DNA from: Haloterrigena salina JCM 13891 | Lineage (GTDB): Archaea; Halobacteriota; Halobacteria; Halobacteriales; Natrialbaceae | Reading direction: 5' to 3' | Assembly (NCBI RefSeq): GCF_000337495.1 | Contig: NZ_AOIS01000036.1 | Span: forward strand, 112,891-176,890 | Length of the DNA: 64,000 bases | Shown here: positions 20,631 to 29,565 of the stretch, piece after piece | Layout of the letters: each line of letters starts with the position of its first letter | Position numbering within the stretch: the first letter of the stretch is position 1 | The notes under the pieces: generated by a model | Told to the model about the DNA's origin: nothing | Database searches by the model: none | The model's input: the letters and a program-made list of their open reading frames with translations, nothing else | Program-made: the position numbers and the translations under genes

Positions 20631-21092
20631 ATGACCGAATTCGACGTCTTCGAGGAGATCGAACTGTTCGAGGAGATCGACGCGCCGCCCGACGTCGTCT
20701 GGGACGTCCTCCTCGAGTTCGAGCGCTACCCGGAGTGGAACCCGTTCGTTCGGGCGATCGAGGGCGACCCGACGCCGGGCGAACGCCTCCGGGTGCGGAT
20801 CGAGCCGCCGGGCGCCCGCGGGATGACGTTCGAGCCCGAGGTCGTCGTCGTCGAGGAGAACCGCCGCCTCGCGTGGGTCGGTCGACTGGTCGTTCCCTTC
20901 GCGTTCGACGGCTACCACGAGGTCCGCCTCGAGCCGATAGCTGGCGACCGGACGCGGCTGCTCCACCGCGAGACGTTCCGCGGCGCGCTCGTTCCACTGC
21001 TGTTCGACCGGGAGTCCCTCGAGAAGGGGTTCGCGGCGATGAACGCGGCTATCAAGGAACGGGCGGAGCGTCGAATTGCCGCCGCCACGTGA
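20631..21092 (+). CDS. SRPBCC-fold protein (START/polyketide cyclase-like)
   Basis: A 153-residue single-domain protein with the SRPBCC signature: IDAPPDVVWDVLLEFERYPEWNPF near the N-terminus, a central strand region with RLAWVGRL, and a long C-terminal helix (FDRESLEKGFAAMNAAIKERA). Such proteins bind hydrophobic ligands in a deep cavity. No neighbour suggests the ligand. ATG 20631 is the only suitable start. Confidence 0.85.
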   Translation: MTEFDVFEEIELFEEIDAPPDVVWDVLLEFERYPEWNPFVRAIEGDPTPGERLRVRIEPPGARGMTFEPEVVVVEENRRLAWVGRLVVPFAFDGYHEVRLEPIAGDRTRLLHRETFRGALVPLLFDRESLEKGFAAMNAAIKERAERRIAAAT

Positions 21093-21173
21093 TGGGATCG
21101 GTAATACGTAGCCGGTATTCAGGAGTTCAGTCCGCTCTCGCGCCCGGCGTCGCAAGCAGATTGCTGTCCGATA

Positions 21174-21181
21174 GTTATATT
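21174..21181 (+). promoter_or_regulatory. TATA box of the 59-residue membrane protein
   Basis: GTTATATT lies 28-35 bases before the ATG at 21209 in a short AT-rich patch. It is the main evidence that the small frame is expressed. Confidence 0.5.
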
Positions 21182-21208
21182 TTTAACAGTTATGCGCAGA
21201 TTAGACGT

Positions 21209-21388
21209 ATGGACACGCGAGAGAATGAATGGGTTCCGCTATTCGCCGTCGGGATGGGGCTCGTGGTCGTCGGCTTGCTCCTGTTGGAGACAACAGCGTG
21301 GTATCTCCAGTACGCGGTACTGGGACTCGGACTTCTCACGGTTGCCGGTTCGGCCTATCAGGCGACGACGGGCTCTGTCGTCGGTTAA
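21209..21388 (+). CDS. 59-residue two-helix membrane protein
   Basis: A small membrane protein starting MDTRENEWVPLFAVGMG, with two hydrophobic segments (about residues 9-26 and 30-49) separated by a short loop and followed by a polar tail. A TATA box sits at the expected distance and the gene is separate from the SRPBCC gene. The family is not recognised and no function can be proposed. Confidence 0.65.
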   Translation: MDTRENEWVPLFAVGMGLVVVGLLLLETTAWYLQYAVLGLGLLTVAGSAYQATTGSVVG

Positions 21389-21444
21389 TCTCCACGCTGT
21401 CGTCGGGAATCGTCCGATGAGCGAGTGAAAACATCCGCGATCGG

Positions 21445-22098
21445 TTACAGCAACTCGGGAATCGCCTCGAGGCTCTCGATTTCGACGGTCGGCTCCCGCG
21501 GGAGTCCCACGCCCTCGACGTGGTCGCGCCGGAGGAAAGCGGCGTCGATGCCGGCGGCGTCGGCCGCCTCGACGTCGACCCAGCTGTCGCCGACGAACAG
21601 CGCGTCCTCGGCGCCGAGTTCCTCGAGCGCGAGTTCCAGGTAGTACGGCGTCGGCTTCTTGCGGTCGATCCCCTTCACCGTCGGCTCGCGGCCGTACCAG
21701 ACGTCGAACCAGTCGAGTTCGAACTGGGAGACGATGTTGCCGATCGTCTCGTGTTGGTTGTTGCTGACGATCGCCGTCGCGACCTCGAGGTCGCGGATCG
21801 CGTCGATATCGTCGTAGGGACGTTTCCGGCCGGCCTCGATCTCCTCGAGTTGGGCCGCGACGGCGGCGTGTTCGCGGGCCGTCCAGAGCTCGTGGGGGTC
21901 GACGTCGTGGTCGTCGGCGACCTCGCGCAGCGAGTCGACGCTCGGCCCCATCACGGTCCGAACGTGCTCGGACGGCGGGTCGACGACGCCGACGGCCGCG
22001 AAGGCGTCGTGCATCGCGTCGATGAGCACCTCGCGATCGGTCGGCGTCGTCAGGACGCCGTCGTTGTCGAAGAGGACTGCGTCGTAGGCTGCGTCCAT
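21445..22098 (-). CDS. HAD-superfamily hydrolase (phosphatase-like)
   Basis: A 217-residue haloacid-dehalogenase-type hydrolase. Motif I is VLFDNDGVL (Asp11 nucleophile, Asp13 acid/base), motif II AIVSNNQHE, the motif III lysine lies in DRKKPTPYYLELAL, and motif IV is FVGDSWVDVEAADAAG. A helical cap lies between motifs I and II, as in phosphoglycolate-phosphatase-like enzymes. The substrate is a phosphorylated metabolite that cannot be named. The spacing DxD with Asn between is slightly unusual. Confidence 0.88.
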   Translation of the reverse strand: MDAAYDAVLFDNDGVLTTPTDREVLIDAMHDAFAAVGVVDPPSEHVRTVMGPSVDSLREVADDHDVDPHELWTAREHAAVAAQLEEIEAGRKRPYDDIDAIRDLEVATAIVSNNQHETIGNIVSQFELDWFDVWYGREPTVKGIDRKKPTPYYLELALEELGAEDALFVGDSWVDVEAADAAGIDAAFLRRDHVEGVGLPREPTVEIESLEAIPELL

Positions 22099-22241
22099 TC
22101 GGGACCGTTCGCTACGGTCCGGGGGGATTTCGGTGTTGTGCTCGAGGGCTCCCGATCCGTCGCGGTCGCGAACGGCGTCGCCGCGCGACGTAGCGTGTGT
22201 GCACGGCGCTAACTCCTACCCGGCTCCTACGCCCGTCGCCT

Positions 22242-22406
22242 ATGGGATTTTTCGAGCGACTCGAGCGGACGTTACCCGCCGACGGCGGGGTCGAGTACCA
22301 GGGTCCATCGTGCGGGGCCGTCTTCGATACGGCACACGAACGGTGTCCGAACTGTGCGGAGTTAGACGTCCGCGAACGGGCGAGTTTCGAGTTTCGGCCG
22401 GAGTGA
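22242..22406 (+). CDS. 54-residue zinc-ribbon-like protein with one cysteine replaced
   Basis: A small protein starting MGFFERLERTLPADGG, with an SCG motif at residues 23-25 and CPNC at 35-38. In the usual haloarchaeal zinc-ribbon pattern the first knuckle would be C-x2-C-G, but here the first cysteine position is a glycine (YQGPSCG), leaving three cysteines. Either the site is completed by another residue (His33 is near) or zinc binding is lost. ATG 22242 is chosen over the upstream ATG at 22197 because of the protein pattern. Confidence 0.65.
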   Translation: MGFFERLERTLPADGGVEYQGPSCGAVFDTAHERCPNCAELDVRERASFEFRPE

Positions 22407-22581
22407 CGACGCGGGGGTCGAAGCCGTCCGCTAGTTCTCTTCGTTTTCGAGTCGGCCCGAACCCGGACCGCAGGTTCAAGTACGGAGGGGCGACCAGCAC
22501 CGGCGATGGACTCCCCGCTCAGCGTCGCCCGTCACTCGAGACACACGGACAACCACTCGCCGCGCGGGCTCCCGGAGGCCG

Positions 22582-23193
22582 ATGGGGCATAGAGCGCTCG
22601 TCGCCTACCGGCGACCGGACCAGCGGTACGACCTCCGATACAGCCACTGGGGCGGCGAGGCCGTCGCCCTCGGCGACCGGATCAGTGCCGAGACCCCGCT
22701 GGGCGACGGCGACGTCGACGGCGACCTGCTCGCGGAAGCGATCGACCGGGACCGACTCCTGATCGAGTACCTCGACCCCTGCTGCTACGAGGCGCTGTAC
22801 GTCGTCGAACCCGGCGGGGACTACCGCGTCACGGCCTACCGCGTCTGCTGGCTCGAGTGGCCCGACGGACGCGACGGGGATCGCGGCGCGATCGTCACCG
22901 TCGAGAACGACGCCGCGGACCGCCGGGTGCGGACGTGGTTTCGCGCGACGAAGACGACGCTCGCCGACGTCGTCGAGATGGGCGTCCTCTCGTGGCGCGC
23001 GGCCCGGACCTACCTCGAGGCCCGGATCTGCGAGGACGAGGACGGCGCGGTCTACACGTACGGCGCGTCGGATACCGACACCGTCGACTACGCGCCGTCG
23101 TCCAACGAGTGGTTCGACGGGGACGGGCAGGACAGACGAGAACGAACCGAGGACTGGCATCCGGACGAGGATCTCGAGGGGAGGGACCGCTAG
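22582..23193 (+). CDS. DUF6735-like haloarchaeal protein
   Basis: A 203-residue protein starting MGHRALVAYRRPDQRYDLRY with SHWGG following, a start I associate with a haloarchaeal family annotated DUF6735. It has aromatic-rich strands, a double cysteine (DPCCYEALYVV) and a segment FRATKTTLADVVEMGVLSW. No catalytic motif is recognisable. Its TAG stop overlaps the stop of the convergent MutS-like gene within one CTAG palindrome (23190-23193). The C-terminal 35 residues are acidic and probably disordered. Confidence 0.7.
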   Translation: MGHRALVAYRRPDQRYDLRYSHWGGEAVALGDRISAETPLGDGDVDGDLLAEAIDRDRLLIEYLDPCCYEALYVVEPGGDYRVTAYRVCWLEWPDGRDGDRGAIVTVENDAADRRVRTWFRATKTTLADVVEMGVLSWRAARTYLEARICEDEDGAVYTYGASDTDTVDYAPSSNEWFDGDGQDRRERTEDWHPDEDLEGRDR

Positions 23194-24977
23194 TCGGTCC
23201 CCGTCTCCGTCCAGCGGGCGTCGGCCAGCGTCCGCTGGACGACGTCGTTGCCGACCGCCTCCGCGAGCGTCTCGAAGCCCGCGCGCTCGCCGCGCTCGTC
23301 GGCGTTCGCGACGAGTCGCGAGACGATGAACTCCGGCGTCGACCGCCCGACCGTATCGAACCGGGGCTGGTAGTCGACCAGCAACTCGAGGTCGGGGTTC
23401 AGCCCCTCCGCGAAGATGCCGTCGACCCGCGCCTCCGGCGGCAGCGGCTCTAAGTCGTCCGCGAGGTGGGTGACGAACACGCCCAACGCGTCGCGATCGA
23501 CGGAGAGCGTCACCAGCCCGTGCAGGAGGTCGGCCGCGCTCCCGGGTTCGGTGATCGCCTCGAACTCGTCGACCAGCATCAGGGTGCGCCCGCCGGCCGA
23601 TAGCGGCGGCACGATCGAGCGCAGCGTCGACTCGAGGACGCCCGCGTTGAAACTCGCGTGGCGACGGTGGAAGACCAGCGAGTCGACCGGCGTCACCTCG
23701 GCCCGCTCGGCGGGGACGGGAAGCCCCATCATCGCCAGCAGGACCACTTGGCAGAGGGTCTCGAGCAGCGTCGTCTTCCCGCCGCTGTTGGCCCCGGTGA
23801 GCACGGAGACGTGCTCCTCACCGGGAACCGCGTTTACGCCCGCCGGAACCGCGGTCACGCCGTGGTCGCCGAGCGCGTAGGTGACCGACTGGACCGACTC
23901 GTCGTCGACGGCGGCGAGGGTGAGGTTCCGGGCGTTGACGACGGAGACGGCCGCGTCCGGGCGCTCGACGAACGTCGGCCGGGTGCAGTCGTACTCGAGG
24001 GCGAACCGGGCCAGCGAGAGGTGCAAGGCGATGTCGTCGACGGCGGAGACGGCCTGCTCGACGGCATCGCCCGTCTCCTCGAGGGTCGCCTCGAGTTCGC
24101 TCGCGACGGTTTCCTCGCGCCCGTCGATCGCGTCGGTGAGGTCGCTCCGGAGGGTTCGCAGCGTGGCGCCGACGAAGTCCGTCGCGTCGGTCGCGTCCGT
24201 CGGCATCGCGTCGCGAACCCGGTCGACGGTCACCGCCGTCTCGGTCAGCAGGTGGTCCTCGAAGGCCTCGCGGAACCGGCCGACGTCGCGGACGCCGTCC
24301 GACCGGAGTTCCTCGATCAACTCGAGGGCGTTGGCGTCCATGTCCTCGACCGCGCCGAGGGCCTCCCGCAGGCGGTCGAGTTCCTCGTCGGCGCCCTCGC
24401 GCACTCGCCCGTGGTCGCCGTCCAGCGCCGCGAGCGCCTCGGCGGCTTCCGCGAGTCGCTCTCGCTCGAGATCCGCGACGGCGGCAAACGGGCCCGAGTC
24501 CACCCCGGCCTCGAGCAGGGCGAGCGCGGCCTCGACGGCGGCGCGCTCGCTCCCCGCGCGCTCGTCGTAGCGCTCGTAGGCCGCGAGCACGGCCTCGCGG
24601 TCGTCGGTCTCGAGTGCGGCCCAGGCGTCCCGTGCCGCGAGGACGTCGTCCAGCCGTTCTTCCATCGCTTCGCGGTCGGTCAGCGGCGTCAGCACGCGAA
24701 CCCGGTCGGCCGCGCGCTGCGTGACGGCGTGTTCGACCGCCAGATCCAGCAGTTCCTTGTACGCCGACCGGGCGTCGCTCGTCGCCAGCACGTCCATCCC
24801 GTCGCCGCCCGTCGCTCGGCGCAGGATCCGCGTCGCCCGGCCGCGAGCGAGGCCGGCGTCCGCGAGCGCCCGCACGTCGCCGCTCTCGATCGCCTCGATC
24901 GCGCGGTCCCGTCCCAGTTCCTCGACCAGCGTCGCCCGCGTCTTCGGCCCGACGCCCCAGTACTCCTCGAGTCGCAT
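23190..24977 (-). CDS. MutS-family ATPase with N-terminal helix-hairpin-helix
   Basis: A 595-residue protein. Residues 1-60 contain helix-hairpin-helix DNA-binding turns (EEYWGVGPKTRATLVEELG). A long helical lever/clamp region follows (about 80-330), then the MutS ATPase domain with Walker A TGANSGGKTT (about 400) and Walker B LMLVDEFEAIT (about 475). There is no mismatch-reading domain I and no Smr domain, so it is not a canonical MutS1 or MutS2. It resembles the haloarchaeal MutS5-like group. A role in recombination or branched-DNA handling is inferred. ATG 24977 fits the start of the HhH. An SLC13 permease lies 105 bases upstream on the same strand. Confidence 0.85.
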   Translation of the reverse strand: MRLEEYWGVGPKTRATLVEELGRDRAIEAIESGDVRALADAGLARGRATRILRRATGGDGMDVLATSDARSAYKELLDLAVEHAVTQRAADRVRVLTPLTDREAMEERLDDVLAARDAWAALETDDREAVLAAYERYDERAGSERAAVEAALALLEAGVDSGPFAAVADLERERLAEAAEALAALDGDHGRVREGADEELDRLREALGAVEDMDANALELIEELRSDGVRDVGRFREAFEDHLLTETAVTVDRVRDAMPTDATDATDFVGATLRTLRSDLTDAIDGREETVASELEATLEETGDAVEQAVSAVDDIALHLSLARFALEYDCTRPTFVERPDAAVSVVNARNLTLAAVDDESVQSVTYALGDHGVTAVPAGVNAVPGEEHVSVLTGANSGGKTTLLETLCQVVLLAMMGLPVPAERAEVTPVDSLVFHRRHASFNAGVLESTLRSIVPPLSAGGRTLMLVDEFEAITEPGSAADLLHGLVTLSVDRDALGVFVTHLADDLEPLPPEARVDGIFAEGLNPDLELLVDYQPRFDTVGRSTPEFIVSRLVANADERGERAGFETLAEAVGNDVVQRTLADARWTETGTD

Positions 24978-25082
24978 ACTCGTCGGATTCGAGGCAACCG
25001 TCTTGAACACTGTGCCTCGAGTCGCCTCGCCGAACCGAACCAGCGGGCTCTCGGTGCGACTCGTGGACCCTCGTCGACGCCC

Positions 25083-26474
25083 CTAGTAGAAGAGGCTGAA
25101 GAGACCGAACTGGACGGGGAGCAAGAGCAGGATCGTCGCGAGCGAGCAGGCGACCGTGGCGACGATCAACTCCCGCGTCCGGACGTCGCCCTCGTTCAGA
25201 ATGACGATGAGGACCGCCGACTGGTAGGGGAAGAAGTACGAACTCAGCGCCATCGTTTCCGCGAGCAAGACGGGCGTGAACGGGAGCCCCGCCGCGTCGA
25301 TGTAGGGAATGAGGATCGGCGTCAGCACGCTCGCGACGGCCAACCCCTCCATCAGGAAGGTCAGCGCGAACGTGATGCAGAAGACGGCGGCGAGAACGAC
25401 TACGAGCGGTCCGTCGGACGGCACCAACGCGAGTAGCTGGGTCGCCGCACTATCGGTGAACCCGGTTCGGGTCAGTCCGTCGCCGATCGCGAACACCGCG
25501 GCGATGAAAAAGAGGATCGTGAAGTCGACGTCGCTCCCGACGGTCTCGAAGTCAGCGACGCCGAGGGAGGGCAGGTACGCCAGGATGACGACGGCGACCG
25601 CACCGACCACCGGATGGAAGCCGTGGACGAAGTCCGTCGCCCAGATCAGCGTCCCGACGAGCAGGAACGCGAGCATCCGTCGCTGGGCCCCGGTGTCGGC
25701 CGACCGTTCATCTTCGGGCAGTTCGAAACTGGAGTCGGCCGCGGGCCGGAAGAGGGCGTAGACGATGCCGACGACCAGCAGCACGCGGAGAAGTCCCATG
25801 ACGGGGTACATGTGGAGCGACCACTCGGACCAGGAGATGGTGTGGCCGGCGATCGATTCCCCGAACCCGGAGATGATGATGTTCGGCAGGTCCGCGGTCA
25901 GAATCCCTGCCGAGCCGTAGAACGTGGCGAACAGCGGGCCGAGATAGAGGCCGACCTGCGCCCGGCGGGAGTCGAACAGGGAGCCGAGTTCCCGGAGGAT
26001 GGGCGCGAGCGCGAGGATGCGGACGAGCGCCGACGGCACGAGGAAGGCCAGGGCGTGGGCGCCGATCGAGAGCGCGAGCAACAGGCGACGGTACGCTCGG
26101 AGCGAGTCGCCGTCGGCCGCGTCGCCGATGCTTCTGGTCGCGATCCACCGACCGACGCCGTTCGCGAGGCCGCTCTGGCGCGTCGCCTCGCCCATCAGTA
26201 ACCCGAAGCCGATGAGCCACGTCGCCGGCTTCTGGAATCCGGCGAGCGCAAGTTCCGTCGAGACGGCGACGGCGATCAGTCCGAGCGCGATCAGCCCCGT
26301 GTACGACGGCGGTACCGGCGTCAGGACCCAGAGGACGATACAGAAGAGCGTGATCGAGAGCATCGTCGCCGCCGATCCCGCGGCGAGCATCCACGTCGCG
26401 ACGGCGACGGCGGCAGCGAGCGGGAACGCGATTGTCGGCGATCGAGCCACGTCGATCGCGTTCAGTCGGTTCAT
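25083..26474 (-). CDS. SLC13/DASS-family permease
   Basis: A 463-residue integral membrane protein with about 11-12 predicted helices. Two re-entrant-type segments are visible: GSAGILTADLPNIIISGF (first half) and FALTFLMEGLAVASVLTPILIP (second half), in the positions of the two anion-binding loops of divalent-anion symporters. The canonical S-N-T motifs are altered, so it is a divergent member (ArsB/NhaD-like transporters are alternatives). Substrate might be a dicarboxylate, sulfate or a related anion. A separate, more canonical SLC13 gene is at 48617-50443. Confidence 0.8.
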   Translation of the reverse strand: MNRLNAIDVARSPTIAFPLAAAVAVATWMLAAGSAATMLSITLFCIVLWVLTPVPPSYTGLIALGLIAVAVSTELALAGFQKPATWLIGFGLLMGEATRQSGLANGVGRWIATRSIGDAADGDSLRAYRRLLLALSIGAHALAFLVPSALVRILALAPILRELGSLFDSRRAQVGLYLGPLFATFYGSAGILTADLPNIIISGFGESIAGHTISWSEWSLHMYPVMGLLRVLLVVGIVYALFRPAADSSFELPEDERSADTGAQRRMLAFLLVGTLIWATDFVHGFHPVVGAVAVVILAYLPSLGVADFETVGSDVDFTILFFIAAVFAIGDGLTRTGFTDSAATQLLALVPSDGPLVVVLAAVFCITFALTFLMEGLAVASVLTPILIPYIDAAGLPFTPVLLAETMALSSYFFPYQSAVLIVILNEGDVRTRELIVATVACSLATILLLLPVQFGLFSLFY

Positions 26475-26820
26475 TGAACAGTGTTCTCCGATGCAATAGT
26501 AAAATTGCCGTGATTTACCGGTCGTCCCTCAGACGGTTCGAAAGCCCGAAGAGGCGCCGCGTCGTCCGACGACCGCAAAACGTCCTCATGTTCGTGGTGG
26601 CCACCGCGATCGCGGATCGACCGACCATATCGATCGGTCGAAAACGCCGTCGCTGACGGTCGGTTTTCGGCCACCGCCACGGATCGGGCTCGCGATGAGA
26701 CGCCGCCGTCGCGTCGTTCCGCGAGAAGTGTACACGATCGTGCCCATATTTTTGCCGCACCGGGAGCTGATGAGGCACAAACACGGGGATTTTTATCGAC
26801 TGGGCTCCCTACGGACGACC
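26475..26820. other. Divergent intergenic region upstream of purF
   Basis: A 346-base stretch without a convincing gene. It holds a perfect 7-base inverted repeat (CGACCGA at 26618-26624 and TCGGTCG at 26634-26640, loop of nine) about 150 bases before the purF TATA box, and the perfect palindrome GGTGGCCACC at 26596-26605. Either could be an operator; neither matches a motif I know. Confidence 0.35.
26790..26797 (+). promoter_or_regulatory. TATA box of purF
   Basis: TTTTTATC lies 24-31 bases before ATG 26821. It predicts a transcript that begins at or just before that codon and favours 26821 over the internal ATG at 26860. Confidence 0.55.
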
Positions 26821-28332
26821 ATGACTGATGGGCGGGGCGAGACTCCCCGGCGAACAGGGATGACCGAAAAGTGCGGCGTCGTCGGCGTCTCACTCGACGG
26901 TCGAGACGCGGCGCGGCCGTTGTACTACGCGCTCTACGCGCTCCAGCACCGCGGCCAAGAGTCTGCCGGAATCGTCACCCACGACGGCTTCCAGCAGCAC
27001 AGCCACGTCGAGATGGGCCTGGTGGGCGATGCCTTCGGCGAGGACGACCTCGACACGCTCAACGGGGCAGCGGGGATCGGCCACGTCCGGTATCCGACGG
27101 CCGGCTCGGTCGATTCCTCGTGTGCCCAGCCGTTCTCCGTCTCCTTCAAGAGCGGTTCGCTGGGGCTTTCCCACAACGGCAACCTCGTCAACGCCGACGA
27201 GATCCGTGACGAACTCGCCGCCGCGGGCCACGCCTTCACCAGCGACGGCGACACCGAGGTCATCGCCCACGACCTCGCGCGCAACTTACTCGAGGAGGAC
27301 CTCGTTCGCGCGGTCAAGCACACGATGCAGCGGATCCACGGCTCGTACTCGCTGACGATCAGCCACGACGACACCATCCTCGGCGTCCGCGACCCGCAGG
27401 GGAACCGGCCGCTCTGTATCGGCGAACTCGAGGACGGCTACATCCTCGCCTCGGAGTCGGCGGCGATCGACACCCTCGACGGGGAACTCGTCCGCGACGT
27501 GCGGCCGGGCGAACTGGTCGTCCTGCAGGAGGACGGCGAGGGCTTCGACTCCTACCAGTTGGTCGAGGAGGAAAACACGGCCCACTGCTTCTTCGAACAC
27601 GTCTACTTCGCCCGCCCCGACAGCGTCATCGACGAGACGCTGGTCTACGAGGCCCGCCGGAACCTCGGCCGCAAGCTCTGGGAGGAGAGCGGCGTCGAGA
27701 CCGACGTCGTGATGCCGGTCCCCGACTCCGGGCGCGCCTTCGCTTCGGGTTACGCCGACGCCGCGAGCGAGACGACCGCCGACGGCGAGCCTCGAGACTC
27801 CGAGGACGCCGGCGTCGAGTTCGCCGAGGGGATGATGAAGAACCGCTACGTCGGCCGGACGTTCATCATGCCGACCCAGGACGAGCGCGAACGCGCGGTG
27901 CGGCTGAAGCTCAACCCGATCAAATCGACGATCGAGGGGAAGACCGTCACGGTCATCGACGACTCGATCGTCCGCGGGACGACCTCCACGCAACTGGTCC
28001 AACTGCTCAAGGACTGCGGCGCCGAAGAGGTCCACGTCCGCATCGGCGCTCCGGCGATCGTCGCCCCCTGTTACATGGGGATCGACATGGCCACCCGCGA
28101 GGAACTGATCGCCTCCGACAAGTCCACCGCCGAAATTCGCGACGAAATTCAGGCCGACAGTCTCGCCTACCTCTCGACCGACGCCGTCGCCGACGTCCTC
28201 GAGACGGAGCGCCTCGACCTCTGTCTGGGCTGTGTCACCGGCGAGTACCCCTACGACATCGAGGGCGAGGAGACCGACCGCGACGTCTCTCGTCCCGATA
28301 TCGGCGGACAGCAGCTCCCAGCGGACGACTAA
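26821..28332 (+). CDS. purF: Amidophosphoribosyltransferase
   Basis: Catalyses the first committed step of purine synthesis: PRPP plus glutamine gives 5-phosphoribosylamine. The glutaminase nucleophile is the Cys in MTEKCGVVG (residue 18 from ATG 26821, residue 5 from ATG 26860), so a short propeptide must be removed to expose it. The PRPP-binding motif VIDDSIVRGTTS is in the C-terminal half. Cysteines in AHCFFEH, APCYMG and DLCLGC match the four ligands of the 4Fe-4S class known from Bacillus PurF. The TATA box position favours the longer form (503 residues). The stop codon lies in the loop of a hairpin (28319-28347). Confidence 0.95.
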   Translation: MTDGRGETPRRTGMTEKCGVVGVSLDGRDAARPLYYALYALQHRGQESAGIVTHDGFQQHSHVEMGLVGDAFGEDDLDTLNGAAGIGHVRYPTAGSVDSSCAQPFSVSFKSGSLGLSHNGNLVNADEIRDELAAAGHAFTSDGDTEVIAHDLARNLLEEDLVRAVKHTMQRIHGSYSLTISHDDTILGVRDPQGNRPLCIGELEDGYILASESAAIDTLDGELVRDVRPGELVVLQEDGEGFDSYQLVEEENTAHCFFEHVYFARPDSVIDETLVYEARRNLGRKLWEESGVETDVVMPVPDSGRAFASGYADAASETTADGEPRDSEDAGVEFAEGMMKNRYVGRTFIMPTQDERERAVRLKLNPIKSTIEGKTVTVIDDSIVRGTTSTQLVQLLKDCGAEEVHVRIGAPAIVAPCYMGIDMATREELIASDKSTAEIRDEIQADSLAYLSTDAVADVLETERLDLCLGCVTGEYPYDIEGEETDRDVSRPDIGGQQLPADD

Positions 28333-28424
28333 CGAACTTTTCCGCTGCGGGTGCGCCTACGACGCACCCTCGGGAAAACTTCGATGAAAAGCACTCCTCC
28401 CTCCGTTCCGGACGCGAAGCGTCC
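28319..28424 (+). repeat. Hairpin cluster at the end of purF
   Basis: Three perfect inverted repeats follow each other: CAGCGGA/TCCGCTG (28319-28347, 15-base loop containing the TAA stop), GGGTGCG/CGCACCC (28349-28369) and GGACGC-GAA-GCGTCC (28410-28424). They may end transcription or protect the mRNA 3' end. The GAA three-base loop recurs in the spt5 downstream array and in the opposite sense beside tRNA-Leu. Confidence 0.6.
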
Positions 28425-28510
28425 TCCATATCGGTCGTCGGCCCGCTCGCTCGTTTCACTCGCTCGCGGATCTACCGGTGTCCTCAACTGGTTCCTCGCC
28501 TATCGCTCTC

Positions 28511-29074
28511 TCAGTAGACCACGTGCAACAGCACGTAGACGACGATCCCCAGCGAGAAGGAGATCAGCCACAGGCTCGCGGCGATCCGACCGACGCGGGC
28601 GTGGTTCGTCCGGTAGAGTTCGTCGATCGGATACGCGCCGGCGAGCAACAGCGCGTAGTAGACCAGCGGCACGCAGACGATCGCGAGGAAGATGTGAATC
28701 GCGAGGATCGGGTAATAGACGAACTGTTTGATCGTCTCGGGTCCGGGGAACGGCTGCGGTCCCCCGGTCGCGACCAGCCGGTAGAGGTAGAAGGTCAGGA
28801 AGGCCGCGAACAGGACGAACGAGGTGACCATCGCCAGTCGGTGGCGATCGACGTTCCCGCGACGGATCGCCCGCCAACCCACGGTAATCGTCCCGATCGC
28901 TGCGGCGCTGATGAGTGCGTTGAGGAGGGGGATCGACTCGAGGACCCAGTCGGGCGCGATCGGTACCGTCGAGGATGGGATCCGGCCGCCCGCGGCCGCG
29001 AAGACGATCGCGAGCGAGACGACACTCAGGACGGCCGTCAGGATATTGACGCGCTCTCGAGGGACGTACTCCAT
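28511..29074 (-). CDS. DUF420 membrane protein
   Basis: A 187-residue protein with five predicted membrane helices starting MEYVPRERVNILTAVLS. Histidines lie at the membrane face (RHRLAMVTSF, LAIHIFLAIVCVPLVYYALL, HARVGRIAA), the pattern of DUF420 proteins. Bacterial relatives (YozB/CtaM) help mature haem-copper oxidases, so a role in oxidase assembly is possible here. No oxidase gene is nearby. ATG 29074 matches the family start; an upstream frame extension is not conserved in type. Confidence 0.85.
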   Translation of the reverse strand: MEYVPRERVNILTAVLSVVSLAIVFAAAGGRIPSSTVPIAPDWVLESIPLLNALISAAAIGTITVGWRAIRRGNVDRHRLAMVTSFVLFAAFLTFYLYRLVATGGPQPFPGPETIKQFVYYPILAIHIFLAIVCVPLVYYALLLAGAYPIDELYRTNHARVGRIAASLWLISFSLGIVVYVLLHVVY

Positions 29075-29287
29075 ACCTCGAGATTCGACTCTGCGGGGAA
29101 AGTGGTTACTGTCGTGGTCGGTTGCGCGTCGCGTCAACAGTGACCGATGGAGCCGTAGCCGTCGCTCGAGGGCACAAGTATCGACGGAACCGGTACCGAA
29201 CAGCGCTGTCGCTATCCGGTGTAGTGTCCGTCAGAAGTTATGCGTGGGTGATGTCCTCGAAGGGAAATCACCTGCATCGTTTCGCTC

Positions 29288-29327
29288 GACGGCAACGCCG
29301 TCTCACGTTTGGTGGACTTCGTCCACC
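29288..29327 (-). terminator. Two short-loop hairpins after tRNA-Leu
   Basis: On the tRNA strand the sequence after the tRNA contains GGTGGAC-GAA-GTCCACC (29327-29311) and then GACGGC-GTT-GCCGTC (29302-29288). Stems are perfect, 7 and 6 base pairs. They are the first structures downstream of the tRNA and could define its 3' end or stop transcription, though archaeal termination normally depends on T-runs. Confidence 0.45.
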
Positions 29328-29335
29328 CATGCGAT

Positions 29336-29419
<84 letters not shown>

Positions 29420-29565
29420 TCGCGGTGTCTTTGTCTTACTGCACTCAACCGTATCCATCGGTATTACAAAAGCCCTTTCTTTTTCTCCCGGCCTGCGCCG
29501 AGGTCACACGGGACTGAGGGAATTCGAGGCGGTGATTTGAAATGCTCGAGTTGCCAAAAGGTACC

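Noticed and set aside
26860..28332. purF starting at the internal ATG 26860
   Set aside because: It would place the catalytic Cys closer to the start, but the TATA box at 26790-26797 fits ATG 26821 better. It remains possible.
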